A model generated the notes under the pieces. That model did no database searches and was not told the origin of the DNA. It saw only the letters and a program-made list of their open reading frames with translations. A DNA stretch of 64,000 nucleotides from Trichobilharzia szidati. Its lineage: Eukaryota; Platyhelminthes; Trematoda; Strigeidida; Schistosomatidae. The DNA lies in contig OX235277.1 of assembly GCA_944472155.2 (NCBI GenBank), positions 33,490,804-33,554,803 on the forward strand, in the 5' to 3' direction. Positions 58,681 through 64,000 of this stretch are shown here, one piece after another; positions within the stretch are counted from its first letter, which is position 1; each line of letters starts with the position of its first letter. A program made the position numbers and the translations under genes.

Positions 58681-59164
58681 GTTTTTACCTTTGAAATTCA
58701 TCCTGTGTATCTCTTCCTATTTGAGACTGCTCAGCTGATTGTGCCTATACTTCCGGAGATAATGTTTTTTACCGTTCACTTTGAATATATATATATATAT
58801 ATATATATATTGGAGTAGTTTTAACTCTTTTTGACAGTTAACTCATTTGACTGTTTTTATTTTATCAGGATAATATCGCTCATTAATCTTAGTGTTCAAT
58901 CTCTTATCTTCGAGGTCATAAGTTTCTACACACTTCACAGCCTTTAACCTAGTCAGTCTAGTAGTCCGATATCTTCTCACATACTGAGTGTTATTAAAAT
59001 ACGAGTACATAAGCCTTTGCATGTTTTATTTAGAAATATCTTTGTTTCTCAGTAATTCACTCAACATATACTGGAAATGAAGTCTCATTGTGTTCTGTTA
59101 TTTTGTATATACCTTTCTCAACTGTAAAAGCCAGAAAATTCAATTGTGCTTAGGATTCTTTATC

Positions 59165-59800
59165 AGTTTGTCTCCAGCAGAAGACTCCAAAAGATTTGGA
59201 CTTTTTAGAGGATTTATGTGTAACCTCACACAAACTCGAAGATATACAAGCGGAACCAATAAGTTGGGCAGAAGTGGCAGCAAAACACAGCAGTTCAAGT
59301 GAACACAGAGAAAATAGTGATGAGGGGAAGATAGCCAACCAGCACCAACAAGTACCAATCGCCATCATAATTGAAGGAGATCACCTTTCCCCCTTATCTA
59401 GACAACACTGTTCCAACTACAGGAAACAGAGATGAGGATGTCAAGGATAGAATCGGAAAAACAAGGTAATCCTTTATTCCTCTGAAATGAATGTCGAACT
59501 CTAGGAACAAACCAACCAAGAACTGACTACCCAACCAATATGCATAAGGAAATGGAGTTTGATTGGATATACACCGAGATCCCCGAGTGACATCGCGCGC
59601 GAGGCAGATTCTCAACTGGGACCCGAACAGGAAACGATGGGTTGCGTGTCCAAGGGTGACATGGAGTAGATCGTTTGAGGAGCGAATGAATGCTTATCGG
59701 CAACCGTGGAGCTAGCTGAAACTGACTACAGAGAATAGAGTAAAATAGGGATATGCTTCTGAAACCATATGTTTCTCTTGTAAACAAAGGGAATGATAAT
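59165..59800 (+). mobile_element. RTE LINE 3' fragment, internally deleted
   Basis: Begins in the FADD-to-SHKLED region (CACACAAACTCGAAGATATA), passes TTCAAGTGAACACAGAGAAA and the AGGAAATGGAGTTTGATTGG block and ends GAAACCATATGTTTCTCTTG, AACAAAGGGAATGATAAT. A block between the ISLKSMWR and NLWERT equivalents is missing. Confidence 0.75.
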
Positions 59801-60324
59801 TTGAAAAACAGATTTCAGAACCCTATGAATTTATGAATTTTTCCTTACGGATCACATCTGCTAGTTAATTACCCCCCTCCCTCCGTAGCATAGTTATGAC
59901 ACAAAATCTGTAAGTGTTCATTTAATTGTCAGTTCAGGTCATTTACATAGATAGAGAAGTAGAGGCAAACCGTCAGGTTAGGGTTTTCGAGGTAATCAAA
60001 CCCAACGGATAGAAGACTTTTAGTGATATGAGTCAAATTCTTCACAATATGTCACAGAACTATCTGTTTTGTATTATCACCGAAGTTTGGTACACCTTCA
60101 GTAATCTTCATCTGTCTTAGTCATGCTTGTTAATTGCAGTAGCATGTTTCTTGTTTTATGTATGCTTTTTTGAATTGTAAAAACGTGAAGAAAATTCATT
60201 TTGCTCAGAATTCTTCGTTGGTTTGTACGTTTGTATATATAATAGAATCTAATCAGCCGCCGACTCCAAGTACTTAGCATGACATGACATAAACTAGCCT
60301 GATGTGTAACTCTCGTGTATCCTA
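59801..60324. other. MUT intron spacer
   Basis: 60120-60220 shows partial similarity to 59080-59165 (AATTGTAAAAACG.. GAAAATTCATTTTGCTCAG), hinting at another old repeat. Confidence 0.35.
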
Positions 60325-60453
60325 GGTTCAGTGATAGAATTTTTGCCACTTACGCATGTTGTTCAGGGTTCGATTCCCGACTGACATCAACACTACTGAA
60401 TCTTCAAAACCTCAAAGTTGAAACCCTACTGTTCCTTTAGGAATTCGAGGGAT
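60325..60453 (+). mobile_element. SINE-A copy with central deletion
   Basis: tRNA-like head with B box GGTTCGATTCCC, then directly ATCTTCAAAACCTCAAAGTT, GAAACCCTACTGTTCCTTTA and GGAATTCGAGG; the RTE-leader block is mostly missing. Confidence 0.65.
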
Positions 60454-60763
60454 GAATCTCAGTAGTAGACAAAACATAAATTCTTACATTGATGTACATC
60501 AGTTCAGTTTATCACACTTTAAAACAACAAACATGGAATGAATGATACAAATAATGAACGTAAGTGTGAAACAAGGGAGAAAAATAATTTTTTTAAAGTT
60601 ATAGAGGAATTTTGGCTGCAGTAAAGTATAGTGCACCCAAATGAAAGACTCACCGAATGACGTTGGACAAACAATCAGAAGAGCCGTATATTAAAAAATG
60701 TTATTTGAGTAGAAAATTTTGATTGGAAATAAATTAAGCAATGCAAAATAATTATACACTATG

Positions 60764-61190
60764 GCGATCGGTGGCTAAGCGGTAGAATTTATTATTTTAT
60801 TTTTTTATTTTGATTGTAGCTTGAAACCACACCGTATTTTTGGTACAAGTATGGAATTTTCAGCATGTGATAACGGTAGCCCAAATTTTGCAGGCCGGCT
60901 ATTGATATCAGGTGTGCGTCGGCAGGGGATCGAACCCCGGACCATGTGCATGGTCGGCGAGAGTCCTAACCGCTGTGCCACCGACGCACAAACCATGCAT
61001 TCGGCCTGAGGTTCGATCCCCGGCCGACGCACTCCTTTACCTCAGTAAGCCGGTAATAAGAACGGTAAAGAGGGAAGGTTTGGCATGAGGCTACCAACTG
61101 CATCCCGTAAAGATAAACACCCCTGCTACCGAAACTTCAAGCCTCTAGCTTGAAGCCCTATGATCCACGGGGAACGTAAAGGAATTAAAT
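60764..61190 (+). mobile_element. SINE-A interrupted by SINE-B
   Basis: The head (CGATCGGTGGCTAAGCGGTA) is cut at about 60786 by an antisense SINE-B and resumes at 60990 with GGTTCGATCCCCGGCCGACG, GGTAAAGAGGGAAGGTTTGG and the full tail GAAGCCCTATGATCCACGGG, GGAATTAAA. Confidence 0.8.
60787..60989 (-). mobile_element. SINE-B nested in SINE-A
   Basis: The minus strand reads head GTGCGTCGGTGGCACAGCGG through body to GGTTTCAAGCTACAATCAAA and a long A/T-rich tail. It interrupts the tRNA-like head of a SINE-A. Confidence 0.82.
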
Positions 61191-61288
61191 TTTCAAAAAT
61201 GGCGATCTCTTTTATATTTTAGACATGTCCTCCAGTTCGCTATTAGTGTTCTTACTATGTTGGTTCAAACCAATTACTGTATATGAAT

Positions 61289-61665
61289 TCATTGAGATGA
61301 CTGATTGTATATCACGTCATTTCCTGACCCATTTTCCTCTCGAATCCTGTTTCTCAAATGTTCCCAGAATCCTTCAGTGTCACTAGTGTGCTTGCCGTCC
61401 AAGGGATCAACAAAATCAGGAGAATGACTCACAGTATTGCCAGTATAGCAGGATGAAGATAACCGTCTGTAACCACTCCATTCGTCTTTGTGAATAATAG
61501 TTGTTTCGGGTATCAAAAGATGTTGGATGACTAGTATTAGCACACTTGTACGACGGTCAGGGATTCGCTGCATAGATCCTTTTCATAGAGTTGTATTATA
61601 TAGTCGTAGTGCCCACGTTTGATTTGTTCAAAGTCATTTGGTTGGTCGTTTGCTCGAGTCCCTTT
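61289..61665 (-). pseudogene. Merlin (IS1016/ISXO2-like) DNA transposase relic, C-terminal part
   Basis: Minus-strand frame: EKGSMQRIPDRRTSVLILV, then TTIIHKDEWSGYRRLSS, HSPDFVDPLDGKHTSDTEGF and WEHLRNRIREENG. The DEW.GY, H-x-x-x-FVDP..G.HT...E..W..L.R.I order is the C-terminal DDE domain of the ISXO2/Merlin superfamily, described in schistosomes. Upstream (61600-61665), FEQIKRGHYDY lies in another frame, so the copy is frameshifted and truncated. Terminal inverted repeats were not found. Confidence 0.75.
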
Positions 61666-61744
61666 ACTTTAGGTTAACGGGAATTTTTTGAAGTTTTGGG
61701 TTTGATTAAGGGAATGAATAAATCTATGCTATTGTGATTGATTT

Positions 61745-61900
61745 CGAGCCATGTGAACGGAATCCTGAAAACTCCGATCAGGAGATCTAACGCATAAGTT
61801 ATGAGTTCGATCTCTGGAAAGGTTGAATGCTGCTAAAGTATCCCAAAAAAGGACGAAGCTACTATCCAGTAGACCATGGCTGTATGGACTAGAGGAGACA
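61745..61900 (+). repeat. tRNA-like plus hammerhead remnant
   Basis: B-box-like GAGTTCGATCTCTGG is followed by GCTGCTAAAGTATCCCAAAA, AGGACGAAGCTACTATCCAG. Same layout as SINE-C, with the core lost. Confidence 0.4.
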
Positions 61901-62304
61901 TATTATCAGTGATCAGTGTTTGCGTGATCTGTAAATTAGGCACCTGACTCTAACGTAGATTAAGCGCTATGTCATTGCATTTTTATTGGTGCATGTCGGT
62001 GAATCAGAACATAGCTGTTTTTCGTATATCAAATAAGTCATTTGTTGGTCATGAGAAATATATTACTTTTTCCCATGGAGCAATAGATCTTTGTCTTCTT
62101 AGTCGGCCTTCGGTATCTTCATCATTTTAGTAACAGTATTCTGGTGATCGGTCTTATATTGTTGTGTATTTTTGAGGTAACGGTTTGTAGGACGAGAAGA
62201 CAAACCTATATCTGATATTATCACAGTTATGATTATGGTTCCTAATGGTCCCCAAACAAGAAATGTACATTCTCCTGTGCCATTCTGTTCGGCTTATTAT
62301 CATT

Positions 62305-62690
62305 ATTACAATTTCCTTGAGTTCCGAGTAGAACGTGGGGCTTCAACACCAGTCGCATTTCCACTTCACTCTGTCCTCTGCAGTCATTTTTAGCTGGCTT
62401 TACAATTGCTTATAGGCTGTCATCTCCACCTCACACTATATCCTCCAAATCACCCGGTGACCCACGTCTCCTATTTTGCTTCCACTTGAGGGTCTGACTG
62501 GAATGTGGTGTCATTCAATGGTTTCCTCAGCGTGTGTGCTCTCTGTCCCCATTTTCTTCTTCATAATTGTTGGGCTTATGGATTCTTGGTTGGTTTATTC
62601 CCAAAGTTCATTGTCGCTGATCTTTTCCAGTCGGTCATCTGATCTTCAGCATGTGAAGCCAGCGAAGGCAGCTATTGATAAAGGTCTGTT
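62305..62690 (-). mobile_element. RTE LINE 3' fragment, antisense in MUT intron 4
   Basis: The minus strand reads from the CAGCTGCCTTCGCTGGCTTC segment through the TGACCGACTGGAAAAGATCA segment to TTGAAGCCCCACGTTCTACT, CGGAACTCAAGG at the 3' terminus. It ends about 140 bases before exon 5. Confidence 0.72.
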
Positions 62691-62829
62691 TTGCTTGATT
62701 AAACATAATTATGTACATACCAACACAGTTCATATGATTGAGGCTTTTTTTAATCCAAGTATTTTATCAAAATACTAATTATTGTAAAGTGAAAGCAGCT
62801 CTTTTTCTTTTCTTTTCTCTGTTTTATAG

Positions 62830-62964
62830 GGTGCAAAACAAAATGAACTGGCAGGTACTATTCAAAATGATATATTAAAAGAATTCATGGTTCGTAACAC
62901 TTATATATTTCCACCAAAACCTTCAATGCGAATTATCAGTGATATCTTTGCGTATACAGCAAAT
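62830..62964 (+). CDS. MUT: Methylmalonyl-CoA mutase, exon 5
   Basis: 135 bases encoding residues 204-248, phase 0 at both ends. The acceptor is TTTTATAG ending at 62829, after a strong pyrimidine tract, and the donor is gtgagt at 62965. The translation has [20 protein letters not shown] followed by [14 protein letters not shown], matching the family without gaps. The next family residues (the MPK and SISGYHMQEAG region) are not in the window, so the next exon must lie to the right. The missing part includes most of the barrel and the B12-binding domain. Confidence 0.93.
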
Positions 62965-63149
62965 GTGAGTCAATAAATACTTTTTGCACGAAATATACCC
63001 ATTGGTTTTTTAAAAGAGGGTGTATATTTTTTCTTTTCAATGACTTCACTTTTATACTGTTTATTATTTTTTATGTTATTCCTGTAGCGATGGAGTTTAT
63101 TTTTTTACGGCTTGGGGTCAAAAGTCTCACCGAATTCAACCATCCCTAT

Positions 63150-63262
63150 TTATCAGGCTTACTACCACACCGACTGTGCGAGGTTAAGGAGTGCGTCGAC
63201 CGCAGGTCGAGCCCTTGGACCACGTGTATGGTTGACGAGTATATCGCCACCGAACCATACTG
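63150..63262 (-). mobile_element. SINE-A head fragment
   Basis: Minus strand: TTCGGTGGCGATATACTCGT, CACGTGGTCCAAGGGCTCGA and GTCGACGCACTCCTTAACCT. Only the tRNA-like part and the start of the body are recognisable. Confidence 0.5.
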
Positions 63263-63309
63263 TGCTATCGTATTTATATTACGGAAAACAAAGCAATAAG
63301 GGGGATTAA

Positions 63310-63735
63310 AAATGGTTCAGTCCAAATGTACATATGATAAAAATAAGGATAATTAACATGATGTTCAAGGGGGGGGGGGTGGTTGGTGGGAAGCAGAGTT
63401 GAAGTGAATGAATTACAACATTTTGAAAAGATTAATAATTAAGTGAATTGATATTAAGATCTTAAAAGTGGATCCAATGGTGTCAAAAATTGTGATTTTG
63501 ATGATGATAACAATAATGCTGGTGAAGATAAAGTGAAGTGGAATTAATTGAATTGAAGAATTCAGTTTAACAAAACGTTTTTGAATACATACATAGTCGA
63601 AGTTTTTGTCCATGTAGAAGAAAAGGCTAACTTTTACAGTGGCTGAATTTAGCTCTGTGGATAATGTTTAAAGGATAAGTCGCGTGTGGCTGAATGACCT
63701 GACTCCAGGTATTCACAGACAGAAGACTTTATCAT
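63310..63735 (-). mobile_element. Penelope-like 3' end, antisense
   Basis: The minus strand near 63735-63600 reads KSSVCEYLESGHSATRDLSF, close to the 2.9-kb copy (SICEHLESS..TTRDLSF). It is followed by the same non-coding tail (AAAACGTTTTGTTAAACTGA, AATTCCACTTCACTTTATCT) and an interrupted G/C homopolymer (63369-63380). It abuts a plus-strand Penelope endonuclease at 63736. Confidence 0.6.
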
Positions 63736-64000
63736 CCTATGTTCATGCCTTTTATCAACCACTGTATTTACCAATTTGAAAGTACTTGTGGACACACATT
63801 CGTAGGGAGGACTCGTCGATCTCTGCAAGTAAGGGCTTCAGAGCATATTCCTAAATGGCTCCAGAAGCAAATAGAATCCTCAGAACCCATTAATGGTGAG
63901 AACAGGAGACCTACTTTCTCTGTTGCAAAACATATTATAGAGATAGGACATAAAATTGACGTTTACACATCTTTTAAACCTATCTATGGAATGTGTTTGG
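63736..64000 (+). mobile_element. Penelope-like GIY-YIG endonuclease, runs off the window
   Basis: The plus frame gives IYQFESTCGHTFVGRTRRSL-type wording: Cys-Gly-His-x-Phe-Val-Gly-Arg-Thr, then LQVRASEHIPKWLQKQ, FSVAKHIIEIGHKIDVYTSF and KPIYG. GRTRRSL plus EHIP and AKHxIExGH are the core GIY-YIG and helix signatures of Penelope elements. This is the best preserved endonuclease in the window, open to the right edge; its first residues are less certain. Confidence 0.68.

Larger units (their letters stand above)
54381..62829 (+). other. Intron 4 of methylmalonyl-CoA mutase (8.4 kb, transposon-filled)
   Basis: GT at 54381 and AG at 62828-62829. Contents in order: SINE-C pieces (54455-54895), a split Penelope-like piece with an intact RTE inside (54990-58680), an AT microsatellite (58784-58811), an RTE fragment (59165-59800), SINE-A and nested SINE-B copies (60325-61190), a Merlin relic (61289-61665), a decayed hammerhead repeat (61745-61900) and an antisense RTE fragment (62305-62690). 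The intact RTE is in the sense orientation of the host gene. Confidence 0.85.

Overview
The window looks like a chromosome segment of a blood fluke (Schistosoma or a very close relative). It is AT-rich eukaryotic DNA with small exons, canonical GT-AG introns and introns of up to about 15 kb. It is packed with families known from schistosomes: RTE-clade (SR2-like) LINEs, Penelope-like elements, a BEL/Pao gag, a Merlin transposase relic, tRNA-derived SINEs and Sm-alpha-type hammerhead ribozyme repeats. Nothing prokaryotic (operons, RBS, CRISPR) is present.

Host genes. (1) A minus-strand immunoglobulin-superfamily gene is represented by five phase-consistent exons at 29838-30060, 27625-27803, 25088-25322, 9560-9819 and 4950-5201. 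Together they encode two Ig domains of a probable cell-surface receptor (PTK7/off-track-like at best). The signal-peptide exon and everything 3' of the second Ig domain were not found. (2) A minus-strand exon at 46332-46755 ends in a stop codon and has a good acceptor; its function is uncertain, with weak NTR/C345C-like similarity. (3) A plus-strand mitochondrial methylmalonyl-CoA mutase gene starts at 53634. Exons 1-4 lie within 53634-54380, exon 5 is at 62830-62964, and the gene runs off the right edge. Its fourth intron is 8.4 kb and is filled by mobile elements.

Mobile DNA accounts for much of the rest. There is one structurally intact RTE element (about 55233-58431; 989-codon endonuclease/reverse transcriptase), two long dead copies (6306-9438, 39663-42805) and at least eight fragments. 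Penelope-like pieces occur at both ends and in the middle, including a tandem arrangement at 17.6-18.7 kb and an inverted junction at 63.735 kb. A BEL/Pao gag relic is on the minus strand at 36.7-38.4 kb, and a Merlin relic is on the minus strand at 61.3-61.67 kb.

Three short families recur. SINE-A is a tRNA-like head joined to RTE 5' leader sequence and then to the RTE 3' tail. SINE-B is a tRNA-like head with an unrelated body and an A-rich tail. SINE-C is a tRNA-like promoter followed by a hammerhead ribozyme motif, with inverted terminal repeats in the best copy. Two further repeats match the classical Sm-alpha hammerhead more closely. A near-identical 490-bp repeat at 13.85 and 28.26 kb remains unclassified.

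How the parts fit together: the RTE protein probably supplies retrotransposition for SINE-A, because the two share 3' ends. SINE-B copies have landed inside RTE and SINE-A copies, and the intact RTE sits inside an older Penelope-like repeat. This gives a relative age order. All family names come from reading motifs; no database search was run.
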